From JACQWR01 sp964614365 (GTDB lineage: Bacteria > Desulfobacterota > Syntrophia > Syntrophales > JACQWR01), in contig CAZTLA010000083.1 in the NCBI GenBank assembly GCA_964614365.1, positions 1 to 12,769 of the forward strand: a DNA stretch of 12,769 nt, in the 5' to 3' direction. Made by a program: the position numbers and the translations under genes. The notes under the pieces are model-generated. The model searched no databases, had not been told where the DNA came from, and saw only the letters and a program-made list of their open reading frames with translations. Numbering within the stretch: the stretch's first letter is position 1; the number at the start of each line of letters is the position of its first letter. Positions 1 through 6,538 of the stretch are shown one piece after another.

Positions 1-671
1 ACCGCGGGCACGACGAAATTTTCCAGTCCCCGTACAATGAGGATAAGGAACAGGGAAAGCAAGGCCGGCAGGTTGATCGGCAGAGTGACCAGCCGCAGGG
101 AATGCCAGATGCCTGCACCGGCAATGGTGGCCGCTTCTTCCAGGTCGGGGTTCATGGCACGGAATGCACCGGCAAGGGTGATGAAGGCAAAGGGCGCCCA
201 GTGCAGTCCCTGTATCCATATCATGCCGCCCATGCTGTACACGTTAAAGAGTGGTTTGGTTGTCATGAAATTCAGCAGTCCGATCTTCGGACTGAGCAAG
301 AAAACCCATGCCATGACGCTCAGGATGCCCGGCAGGATCAGCGGCACCATGTTTACGAGGTACATCCACTGTCTGCCGGGGGTGCGCGTGCGCTCCGTTA
401 CCCAGGCCATCGCGCCGCCGATGATAAGCGCAAGGACCGACGAACCGAAGGAAAACTCCAACGAGTTCTTCATTAACGTCATGGTCAGAGGGTCGGTAAA
501 AACCTTCAGATAATTCCCCAGGGTAAACGTTGCGGCGTGACCCGCGTACTCCGGCGTAAAGAAGGTCTGCCAGGCAAGAAAGCCCAACGGTGAAAGCGTA
601 AAATAAGTTACCAGAAACACCGTCAGGAGCAGAAATACACCCGTCGATAGGGCAATTTTCCTTTTGTTCAT
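1..671 (-). CDS. ABC transporter permease, iron(III)/FbpB-like type (C-terminus cut off by window edge)
   Basis: I translated this by hand from an ATG at 671-669, preceded by AGGGGG 10 bases upstream; 223 codons are present before the left edge. The product is an inner-membrane permease of a binding-protein-dependent importer. Hydrophobic segments lie at about residues 12-34, 72-92, 106-127, 147-168 and 200-222. The cytoplasmic EAA loop that contacts the ATPase is at about 179-198 (EEAATIAGAG, then TLP). Sequence style matches FbpB/AfuB-like permeases, which are often about 550 residues with two fused halves; only the first half could be seen here. It lies 104 bases downstream of the solute-binding protein gene on the same strand, with no hairpin terminator seen in the gap, so the two are probably one operon. 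The ATPase gene, if present, lies outside the window. Substrate cannot be fixed from sequence. Confidence 0.88.
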   Translation of the reverse strand, partial: MNKRKIALSTGVFLLLTVFLVTYFTLSPLGFLAWQTFFTPEYAGHAATFTLGNYLKVFTDPLTMTLMKNSLEFSFGSSVLALIIGGAMAWVTERTRTPGRQWMYLVNMVPLILPGILSVMAWVFLLSPKIGLLNFMTTKPLFNVYSMGGMIWIQGLHWAPFAFITLAGAFRAMNPDLEEAATIAGAGIWHSLRLVTLPINLPALLSLFLILIVRGLENFVVPA

Positions 672-775
672 TTATGGTGCGCCCCCTAAACATAAGCTTG
701 CGAACCGCGGCACGATCAGGAGACCTATCCTCGCTGCCGGATTCACCCCTGCTATTCGTTGTGTCGTTGCGTAGA

Positions 776-1852
776 TCATCGCCGCTTATTCGGCGTGAGA
801 AGCAATTCCGTGAAGAGTTTCTGCCAATGATCGTAATTGTCCAGAGACAGCTCGGGAGAATCGATGAGCAGGTTGGCCTTCGATACCTGGGGATCAAGAT
901 CCGGATAGGCGGCGTTCCGGCCCCTTCCGTAAATGACGGTCTGTCCTTCCCTGGAAGTCGAGAAATCGATGAACAGAAGAGCCGCATGGGGATGGGGGGC
1001 GTTTTTCAGCAGGGCCATGCCTTCGGGCGACACCACCATGGGGTCCATGATGACCCAATTGACGGGAGCTCCCGACTTTTTCTCGGAAATGGCTTGATGG
1101 AGATACTGCGTGGGCGTGCAGAGGACATCACCCGCGATAAGCATCTGCATCATGACGGAATGTCCGTGCACAATGCGGAGTTCCTGCTTCCCCAGGCGGG
1201 TGAAGTAATCCCGGGCTTTCGCCTCGCCCCAGACCTTGAACAGATTGATCAACCAGACCCCGTCCGTATCCTCCAGGGTCATTTTTCCCTTCCACCTGGG
1301 GTCCAGGAGGTCGTTCCAGCTTTTTGGCGGGTCTTTGATCTCGTTCGTGTTGTACACAAAGGTCAGGATGTTGTGGTATATGGGGATCCAGTACTTCTTG
1401 GCATCGATATGTTTCGCGGAATAGATGTCCTGGGCGGGCGTGTAGAAGGGAATCAGGATGCCTTCCCGCCGCAGTTGTTCCACGAGAATGGTCGGCGCAT
1501 CGAAGGTATCGGCAGTATATTTCCTTCCCTTCTGCTCCGTGATCAGGCGTGCAGCCACGTCTTCACCGCGACCCGCAAAGAGGTTGACCTTTACGAAGGG
1601 ATACTTCTTCATAAAGGCATTAACCAGGGGTTGTGAATCCTTCGAATTCATGGCGCTGTACACGGAAAGCGCGCCTTCGCGTTTTGCACCCTCCACCAGA
1701 ACCTCCTCCCGGTCCTTGCCTTTGTATGCGACAAGCTGATCGACGCTCAATGCGGCGTCGGAGGCGTAGGGAGCGATGAGCAGCAGCACCATGCAGGTCA
1801 TGACTCCCAGGCAAAATCCTTCCTTAAAATTTCCAGTTCTAACGATCTTCAT
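776..1852 (-). CDS. Periplasmic solute-binding protein of an ABC importer (extracellular family 1)
   Basis: 358 residues. The start is the ATG at 1852, with AAGGAGGG six bases upstream, which is near ideal. The N-terminus is a Sec signal peptide: basic residues K2, R5 and K10, a hydrophobic core at about 13-30, and an SDA-A signal peptidase I site near residue 33. The mature protein has the two-lobed family 1 pattern seen in Fe(III), thiamine and phosphonate binders (VLVEGAKREGALSVYSA near the start of the mature protein, then YHNILTFVYNTNEIKDPP and SWNDLLDPRWKGK). The paired tyrosines that bind iron in FbpA are not obvious, so an iron substrate is not proven; thiamine, an aminophosphonate or another oxyanion is also possible. 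It is followed by the permease gene on the same strand and presumably delivers ligand to it. A sigma70-like promoter lies about 75 bases upstream. Confidence 0.9.
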   Translation of the reverse strand: MKIVRTGNFKEGFCLGVMTCMVLLLIAPYASDAALSVDQLVAYKGKDREEVLVEGAKREGALSVYSAMNSKDSQPLVNAFMKKYPFVKVNLFAGRGEDVAARLITEQKGRKYTADTFDAPTILVEQLRREGILIPFYTPAQDIYSAKHIDAKKYWIPIYHNILTFVYNTNEIKDPPKSWNDLLDPRWKGKMTLEDTDGVWLINLFKVWGEAKARDYFTRLGKQELRIVHGHSVMMQMLIAGDVLCTPTQYLHQAISEKKSGAPVNWVIMDPMVVSPEGMALLKNAPHPHAALLFIDFSTSREGQTVIYGRGRNAAYPDLDPQVSKANLLIDSPELSLDNYDHWQKLFTELLLTPNKRR

Positions 1853-1932
1853 TGATTTCCCTCCTTATTGCAGTTCGTTACTGGCAAAATGGCGGCGGGA
1901 CCCGGAATAAGAGACAAGATTATTGGTGGAAA

Positions 1933-1961
1933 AGGATACCGAGATCTGGATGTTACGTCAA
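1933..1961 (-). promoter_or_regulatory. Sigma70-like promoter for the solute-binding protein operon
   Basis: Read on the minus strand, TTGACG (1961-1956) is separated by exactly 17 bases from TATCCT (1938-1933). The first hexamer matches consensus at five of six positions, the second at four of six. Transcription would begin near 1926, giving a leader of about 75 bases before the ATG at 1852. No riboswitch motif was recognised in that leader. Confidence 0.5.
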
Positions 1962-1983
1962 CCTCTTCCCTGAGCATGGATTT

Positions 1984-1992
1984 CCCCCCCCC
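1984..1992. repeat. C9 homopolymer (G9 on the transcribed strand) upstream of the transporter promoter
   Basis: Nine consecutive C lie 22 bases upstream of the -35 box of the transporter promoter. Runs of this length are prone to slipped-strand change in length. No coding sequence crosses it, so any effect would be on promoter spacing or on a bound regulator. Confidence 0.6.
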
Positions 1993-2127
1993 TCCTTCTG
2001 GAAACAGTAACCATACGTGACAGCGGAACAGGACTTGACGACTCTGCGGAAGCGAGCCCCGTTTTATACATAATTTTACAAAAATTAGGAAATATTTTTT
2101 TCGGGTACGCGTCATTCTATGAAATGT

Positions 2128-2156
2128 TTGACATTTTTCGGTTATTACACTACAGT
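2128..2156 (+). promoter_or_regulatory. Sigma70 promoter for the polyprenyl diphosphate synthase gene
   Basis: A perfect TTGACA (2128-2133) is followed after 17 bases by TACAGT (2151-2156), matching TATAAT at four of six positions. A start near 2163 leaves a leader of about 25-30 bases. The promoter overlaps the longest possible reading frame from 2124, which shows that the upstream ATG cannot be the translation start. Confidence 0.65.
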
Positions 2157-2192
2157 CGCGCATACCTTCTTGTTCCGGAGCCGACCGTGCAG

Positions 2193-3161
2193 ATGCAGGA
2201 TGTGTTTAATTATTATGGCGAGGATCTGAACCGCGTGGAAGAACACATGCAAATGTGTCTGCGCTCCGAGGTAAGGCTTATTCATGAAATAGTCGATCAC
2301 ATCATCGGCAGCGGCGGCAAACGATTCAGGCCTCTTATGCTCCTGGCCTCGTCGGGGCTGTGCGGATACACAGGGGAAAGACGTTTTCCCATGTCCGTCG
2401 TTATTGAGTTTGTTCATACCGCCACGCTTCTTCACGACGACGTCATCGACCACGCCAAGATCAGACGCGGCAAGACGTCCGCCAACAACATCTGGGGCAA
2501 CGCCGCCAGCGTTCTCGTCGGAGATTTCCTCTATTCCACGGCCTTCAAGTTGATGACGGCGGACGGAAATCTTGATATCATGAGGCTGATATCCGCCGCC
2601 ACGAACAGCATGTCGGAAGGAGAAGTCTTCCAGTTGGTGAAATGCGGCGACATCGATATAACCGAAGACGAGTACCTCTTGATTATTCAGAAGAAAACGT
2701 CCTTTCTGATTTCTGCGGCCTGTACGGTGGGAGGTATTCTAGGCGGGGCCGGGGAAACGGATATCAAAGCACTGACCGACTTCGGCATGAAGATCGGGTC
2801 TGCCTTCCAGATTACCGATGACACGCTGGACTACCTGGCGAACGAGGAAGAGTTCGGGAAATCCGTCGGCCAGGACCTCCAGGAAGGGAAAATCACCCTT
2901 CCCCTGATCCATACGCTCGGGAAATGTTCTCCGGCGGAACGGAAACTCATCAAAAAGGCAATCGGCAGGAAGACATTAAGCAGCGAGACTATTGCGGGCG
3001 TTACGTTCCTGATCCGCAAATACGGCGGCGCCGGTTACGCACTAGATAAGGCAAGGCAGTACATCGAGGGGGGCAAGGAGTTTCTCCGGCACTTCGGGGA
3101 CTCGGAAGACAAGACCGCGCTCCTGACTATATCGGATTATATCCTGGAACGAAGACTGTAA
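2193..3161 (+). CDS. ispB: Long-chain (octaprenyl/polyprenyl-type) diphosphate synthase
   Basis: A trans-prenyl chain elongating enzyme. It condenses isopentenyl diphosphate onto an allylic primer to make the quinone side chain, in the cytoplasm or at the membrane face. From ATG 2193 the protein has 322 residues, close to E. coli IspB. It has GGKRFRP at 41-47 (diphosphate binding), the first Asp-rich motif DDVID at 82-86 and the second DDTLD at 209-213, followed by GKSVGQDLQEGKITLP. The small residue A77, five before the first motif, with T78, fits a long-chain product. An upstream ATG at 2124 is rejected because it lies just ahead of the -35 box. GTG 2187, with CCGGAG six bases upstream, is an equally plausible start and adds two residues. 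The gene ends 9 bases before the stop of the convergent nnr gene. The symbol is given by function; the exact chain length is not visible. Confidence 0.93.
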   Translation: MQDVFNYYGEDLNRVEEHMQMCLRSEVRLIHEIVDHIIGSGGKRFRPLMLLASSGLCGYTGERRFPMSVVIEFVHTATLLHDDVIDHAKIRRGKTSANNIWGNAASVLVGDFLYSTAFKLMTADGNLDIMRLISAATNSMSEGEVFQLVKCGDIDITEDEYLLIIQKKTSFLISAACTVGGILGGAGETDIKALTDFGMKIGSAFQITDDTLDYLANEEEFGKSVGQDLQEGKITLPLIHTLGKCSPAERKLIKKAIGRKTLSSETIAGVTFLIRKYGGAGYALDKARQYIEGGKEFLRHFGDSEDKTALLTISDYILERRL

Positions 3162-3170
3162 ACAGTTCGG

Positions 3171-4742
3171 CTAAATCATCGAGGGCAGGTAGAGCTCTCC
3201 GCAGCCGCCGGCACGGTCGAGTTTCATGGCCCGCGGCAGATAGTCCATAATATCACGGGCGGTGATCCCGTCTTCTCCCTTATCCGTTGCAGCGAGGTCG
3301 CCGGATAACCCGTGGATGAACACCCCCTTCCGCGCCGCATCCTCCGGAGAGAGTCCAAGTCCGAACATGGCCGCGATGGCGCCCGTCAGGGCGTCGCCGG
3401 AACCGGCCGTAGCCATCCCCGCATTGCCGCTCAGATTTATGAACACCCTCCCGTCGGGGGCGCCGATCAGCGAATGCGGCCCCTTCAACACGATGATCGC
3501 CTTCAGCGCCGATGCGGCAGCCTGCAGGACTCCTACCCGGTCACGCTCGATCTCGGCGACACCCTTCCCCGTGATCCGCGACATCTCGCCGGGATGGGGG
3601 GTCAGGATCGTGGCCTCCTTCCTGCTCCGGACGATACGAGCGTGACTGGCCAATGCTGTAAGCCCGTCCCCGTCTATGAGGAGGGGTTTTCTGATAGCCT
3701 TTACCAGTTCCCTCACCAGTCGCTGGGTTTCCTCATCCAGCGACAACCCGGGCCCGATAACCACCATATCCACCTTTTCCGAGAGTGCCAGGAGGCGATC
3801 CCGGTTCTCCTCAGCGATGCTCCCCGCGGGAGTTTCTTTCTGGGGAAGAAAGACGATCTCGTTTCCTTTCTTTGCAATGAAGGGAATTACCGACGCGGGC
3901 GCCGCCAGGCGTGAATATCCCCCTCCGGCCTTGAGGAATGAGTGGGCGGAAAAATACGGGGCGCCGAGATAATTGGCCGCGCCGGCAATAAAAAGAACAT
4001 CGCCCACGCTGCCCTTGTGGGCGCTCCTGCTCCTGGGGGGAAGAACGATTTCACCGTTTAAGCTCACAATCAGGTCTTCTCTGTCCGTAAGAGAAGGAGG
4101 GAACGAGATGGGCGCTACATAAAGCTTCCCGCACAGCCCGTAGCCGGGATACAGCATGTTTCCTCTCTTGGGCAGTCCGAAGGCGACCGTGAAATCAGCC
4201 TTTACCGCCGTTCCCATAATTTCTCCCGTATTGCCGTTAACCCCCGACGGTATGTCCAGGCTGACAACCTTCCGGCCGCGCTTGCCGTGCTCATTCACGA
4301 GATTAATTACGTCCCGGCAAATTCCCGTTACGTCCCGGTCAAGACCGGTGCCGAAAATAGCGTCCACAATCGCTGCGGCATGCGCAAAGTCCCGCCGCAC
4401 CTCCGCGATGGACGTGACCGCACGGACTTTCACGGAAAGTCTCGCGAGGATATCCAGGTTTTTCTTTGCCGCTCCCCTGAACTTGCCCGGATCGCCGAGA
4501 ACGAACACGCGAAGGTCACCGCCTGCCGCATGGACAGCGCGGGCCACCACAAAACCGTCGCCGCCGTTGTTGCCGACGCCGCACAGGACGACGATCTTCC
4601 CGTTGTGTATCCCCACTTCCTTTGCCAGAACGAAGGCCGACGCCTGACCGGCATCCTCCATGAGAATCTCTTCGGCAATGCCCAGTTTCTCAATGGCATA
4701 ACGATCCAGGGACACCATTTCCTCTACCGTGCATACGTTCAT
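3171..4742 (-). CDS. nnr: Bifunctional NAD(P)H-hydrate epimerase / ADP-dependent NAD(P)H-hydrate dehydratase
   Basis: A metabolite repair enzyme: it epimerises and dehydrates damaged NADHX/NADPHX back to NAD(P)H. 523 residues is the usual size of the two-domain bacterial protein. The N-terminal YjeF epimerase domain (about 1-215) has GNNGGDG at 57-63, DAIFGTGL at 127-134 and DIPSG at 163-167. The C-terminal ribokinase-like dehydratase domain (about 225-505) has GPGLS at 330-334, TPHPGE at 381-386 and GNAGMATAGSGDALTG at 439-454 with the catalytic Asp450. The start ATG at 4742 has AGGGTGG four bases upstream. The stop is TAG at 3171-3173. The gene stands alone, convergent with the prenyl synthase and divergent from the amidohydrolase. 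All expected motifs are intact. Confidence 0.96.
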   Translation of the reverse strand: MNVCTVEEMVSLDRYAIEKLGIAEEILMEDAGQASAFVLAKEVGIHNGKIVVLCGVGNNGGDGFVVARAVHAAGGDLRVFVLGDPGKFRGAAKKNLDILARLSVKVRAVTSIAEVRRDFAHAAAIVDAIFGTGLDRDVTGICRDVINLVNEHGKRGRKVVSLDIPSGVNGNTGEIMGTAVKADFTVAFGLPKRGNMLYPGYGLCGKLYVAPISFPPSLTDREDLIVSLNGEIVLPPRSRSAHKGSVGDVLFIAGAANYLGAPYFSAHSFLKAGGGYSRLAAPASVIPFIAKKGNEIVFLPQKETPAGSIAEENRDRLLALSEKVDMVVIGPGLSLDEETQRLVRELVKAIRKPLLIDGDGLTALASHARIVRSRKEATILTPHPGEMSRITGKGVAEIERDRVGVLQAAASALKAIIVLKGPHSLIGAPDGRVFINLSGNAGMATAGSGDALTGAIAAMFGLGLSPEDAARKGVFIHGLSGDLAATDKGEDGITARDIMDYLPRAMKLDRAGGCGELYLPSMI

Positions 4743-4793
4743 GTTTCCACCCTTGCCGTTTGAACGATTTCCCTCAGCAGAACTTTTTCACGC

Positions 4794-4822
4794 TTGAACG
4801 GGCAGGCATCTTGTGACATAAT
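4794..4822 (+). promoter_or_regulatory. Extended -10 promoter for the amidohydrolase gene
   Basis: TTGAAC (4794-4799), a 17-base spacer, then CATAAT (4817-4822), with a TG at 4814-4815 making an extended -10 (TGACATAAT). Transcription would start near 4829, leaving a leader of about 90 bases before GTG 4919. Confidence 0.6.
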
Positions 4823-4831
4823 CGCTGCACG

Positions 4832-4868
4832 CCCGGTGACCTTTATCCGGGAGTTTTTTTACCACCGG
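4832..4868 (+). promoter_or_regulatory. Attenuator-like leader hairpin with an alternative pairing
   Basis: CCCGG (4832-4836) can pair with CCGGG (4847-4851), followed after AG by seven T (4854-4860), which is the layout of a small intrinsic terminator between promoter and gene. The overlapping CCGGTG (4833-4838) is also a perfect complement of CACCGG (4863-4868), so a second, mutually exclusive hairpin is possible. The stems are only 5-6 base pairs, so this could be chance. Confidence 0.3.
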
Positions 4869-4885
4869 ATTCAGGGTAGGGTCAA
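4856..4885 (-). promoter_or_regulatory. Weak candidate promoter for nnr
   Basis: On the minus strand, TTGACC (4885-4880), an 18-base spacer, then TAAAAA (4861-4856). Transcription would start near 4849, about 107 bases before the nnr ATG. The -35 is good but the -10 is poor and falls in the T run of the leader on the other strand. Confidence 0.3.
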
Positions 4886-4918
4886 CACTTTTTCCCACAG
4901 GGAGCAGGGAGATTCAAG

Positions 4919-5794
4919 GTGATCATCGACAGCCATGTACATGTGTTTTCCCAGAAAATCATTGCCAACGTCTCGAAAAAGTCCGGGATGGCGGCAAAAC
5001 TCTGTCTTCAGACGGAGGGGGCCCAGTCGAGGTGCAGCACGGCGACTCTCGCAGAAGAAATCCGCGCCGCGGGTATAAGTTTCTGTCTGTTGCTTCCCAC
5101 TGCCGATATGGCGAACGTCAAGAAGGTAAACACCGCCTTCCTGCGCATGGCCCAGGAGAACGATTTCCTGTACACTGCGGGCACCCTTCACCCGGCCCGT
5201 AAGGACAACGACAAGGAGCTCCTGCGGCTTGAAGCCGCCTCCGTCCGGGCGCTGAAGTTCTGTTCCTTTTCGCAGGGCTTCTCGCTGGAAGCGCCGGAGA
5301 CACTCCGCCTTTTCGACCTGATACAGGATCATAACAGGAAGAGCGGAAAGGGCTTCTTTGTCGTCATGGATACCCTGTACACGGCCGCCGCGTATTTCGG
5401 AACGCTTCCGCAGAACACCACCACTCCCGCACTGATCGGGAAAATCGTGCGTTCCTACCCGGGTATTCGGTTTGTCGGCGCCCACATGGGCGGCCTCGAC
5501 GCCCCCTTCGATGAAATCGTCGGGCATCTGCCCCCGGCTGAAAACCTGTACCTCGATACGTCCAATGCCGGTCATACGCTTCAGGAAAAGGAGTTTGTAA
5601 GCCTTGTGCAGTCACACGGCCCGGAACGCATCCTCTTCGGGAGCGACTGGCCTTGGTTTGGCCATGAGCAGGAAATAAAACACATTGACAAACTCCTCGA
5701 TAAGGCAGGCTACGGCGGGGACGACAAAGCATTGGTCTTCGGCGGGAACATTGCCCGCCTGCTGGGGATTGAGACGACAACTGCAAGGGTCTAA
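4919..5794 (+). CDS. Amidohydrolase-2 family metal-dependent hydrolase, GTG start
   Basis: 291 residues, the usual size for the amidohydrolase-2 TIM-barrel family (hydrolases and nonoxidative decarboxylases). The start is GTG 4919 with AGGGAG seven bases upstream. DSHVHVF at 4-10 gives the first-strand metal ligands H6 and H8. ALKF with K113 follows, then GAHMGG with H189, and FGSDWPWFG with the catalytic Asp at 243. The strand that normally carries another metal-binding His (often in a context such as FHTG) reads FFVVMDTLY around 146-154, with no His, so metal binding or chemistry may differ from the classical members. The substrate is unknown and neighbours give no clue. It has its own extended -10 promoter. 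The stop at 5794 is followed by 81 bases with no obvious terminator before the convergent nucleotidyltransferase. Confidence 0.85.
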   Translation: MIIDSHVHVFSQKIIANVSKKSGMAAKLCLQTEGAQSRCSTATLAEEIRAAGISFCLLLPTADMANVKKVNTAFLRMAQENDFLYTAGTLHPARKDNDKELLRLEAASVRALKFCSFSQGFSLEAPETLRLFDLIQDHNRKSGKGFFVVMDTLYTAAAYFGTLPQNTTTPALIGKIVRSYPGIRFVGAHMGGLDAPFDEIVGHLPPAENLYLDTSNAGHTLQEKEFVSLVQSHGPERILFGSDWPWFGHEQEIKHIDKLLDKAGYGGDDKALVFGGNIARLLGIETTTARV

Positions 5795-5875
5795 GGAAGC
5801 ATCCACCCGCGTTCGACGAGAACAGCTGGTCAGGCACTTTCAGAAATAAATCTATTCCTTTTTTCCAAGACAGTC

Positions 5876-6328
5876 CTAGTCGTCATGGTTTTTTGAAAGA
5901 TGCTCGGCATCCAACTTGTCTCTTTCGCGGCCGGTTGATAGCTTGTTTCTTATAAGATCTTTCTTGGACAAGAAAGGAATCTTCAGGCCATCAAGTGCTA
6001 TGATTTCTTTTGTTTGATGTGCATCTTGGAACTCAACCCCATCAATGCCGGTGATGATATCAATACGGCGAGGAGCGACGCCGATCTGAAATATGATGCC
6101 TTTTTCAGTGAACGTCTGCTCTGAAATATCGGCAAGGGGCACGCCAAACTCGGCAAGAGATGCATATATTTTTTTGGAGTTTACCGGCGTGGCATCAACC
6201 CATATGTCGAAGTCTCCCGTTGCGCGGGGATAGCCGTAAGCGCCAAGTGCATATGCACCGACAACGAGGAAGTGGACCTCATTGCCGAGTAAGACGCGCA
6301 ACATGTCTCGGTAATCTTCGTTCAACAT
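5876..6328 (-). CDS. Small nucleotidyltransferase (DUF6036/AbiEii-like), candidate toxin-antitoxin partner
   Basis: 150 residues. A polymerase-beta-fold nucleotidyltransferase core is visible: FLVVGAYALGAYGYPRATGDFDIWV at about 20-44, giving the Gly-rich helix and a DFD pair (metal ligands). RRIDIITGIDGVEF at about 87-100 supplies the third acidic residue, and FLSKKDLIRNKL is a typical C-terminal helix. Such proteins transfer nucleotides to RNA or protein in several toxin-antitoxin and abortive-infection systems; which activity applies here is unknown. Its ATG at 6328 lies inside the upstream 62-residue gene, overlapping it by 50 bases in another frame, so translation is probably coupled; only a weak GGGG precedes it. 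Three 60-base stretches counted at 5881-6060 have 48, 38 and 40% G+C, lower than the flanking genes, suggesting transfer. Confidence 0.82.
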   Translation of the reverse strand: MLNEDYRDMLRVLLGNEVHFLVVGAYALGAYGYPRATGDFDIWVDATPVNSKKIYASLAEFGVPLADISEQTFTEKGIIFQIGVAPRRIDIITGIDGVEFQDAHQTKEIIALDGLKIPFLSKKDLIRNKLSTGRERDKLDAEHLSKNHDD

Positions 6329-6467
6329 ACTCAGACCCCGTAAGCGACCACAGCTCTGCCGTCAACTCCCACATGAATGAGATACGTTCCGCCGCAGGTG
6401 CGCGGACGAAGCTGTCATCCTCTTTGGAAAGATGTTTTAATGTTGATTGAGTGCGAATCACTTTCAT
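6279..6467 (-). CDS. Small 62-residue protein overlapping the nucleotidyltransferase gene
   Basis: A short basic protein (MKVIRTQSTLKHL start, ERRLPRHVARLTRQ end) with a hydrophobic and aromatic middle (RISFMWELTAELWSL). I recall proteins of this general form lying directly before small nucleotidyltransferase genes, but I cannot name a family. The TGA at 6281-6279 lies 50 bases inside the nucleotidyltransferase gene. The long overlap and fixed order suggest a co-expressed partner such as a cognate antitoxin or RNA- or DNA-binding subunit; this is inference. No Shine-Dalgarno sequence precedes ATG 6467, and the predicted -10 box sits so close that the mRNA may be leaderless. Confidence 0.72.
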   Translation of the reverse strand: MKVIRTQSTLKHLSKEDDSFVRAPAAERISFMWELTAELWSLTGSEYVERRLPRHVARLTRQ

Positions 6468-6473
6468 GGTTGC

Positions 6474-6482
6474 ATCATATCA
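6474..6482 (-). promoter_or_regulatory. Extended -10 element directly before the 62-residue gene
   Basis: On the minus strand, TGATATGAT (6482-6474) is an extended -10 with five of six matches to TATAAT. Only six bases separate it from the ATG, so transcription would begin at or next to the A of the start codon. No convincing -35 hexamer is present, as is usual for extended -10 promoters. Confidence 0.45.
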
Positions 6483-6489
6483 CATTTTC

Positions 6490-6506
6490 AGGATTCTTGT
6501 TATCCT
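6490..6506. repeat. Short inverted repeat in the -35 region of the nucleotidyltransferase cassette
   Basis: AGGAT (6490-6494), seven bases, then ATCCT (6502-6506). It lies where RNA polymerase would contact the -35 region of the cassette promoter, so it could be an operator for autoregulation. At 5 base pairs it may be chance. Confidence 0.25.
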
Positions 6507-6538
6507 TCTGTGGGAATTGAGGCCGAGGCCACCAGGGA

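Larger units (their letters stand above)
1853..2192. other. Divergent intergenic region between the transporter operon and the prenyl synthase gene
   Basis: No gene is supported in these 340 bases. They hold a leftward promoter (1933-1961), a run of nine C (1984-1992), a very AT-rich stretch (about 2061-2100) that may be an UP-like or bent segment, and a rightward promoter (2128-2156). Open frames crossing it would have to be translated from inside one of these promoters. Confidence 0.6.

Noticed and set aside
674..1636. 320-residue plus-strand frame
   Set aside because: Antisense to the solute-binding protein gene, with no family character.
1849..2163. 104-residue minus-strand frame between the transporter and prenyl synthase genes
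   Set aside because: It spans the leftward promoter and the C9 run, overlaps the rightward promoter, and has no recognisable protein character.
2124..2192. N-terminal extension of the prenyl synthase from ATG 2124
   Set aside because: The ATG lies upstream of the TTGACA/TACAGT promoter that drives the gene, and family members begin near residue 24 of this extension.
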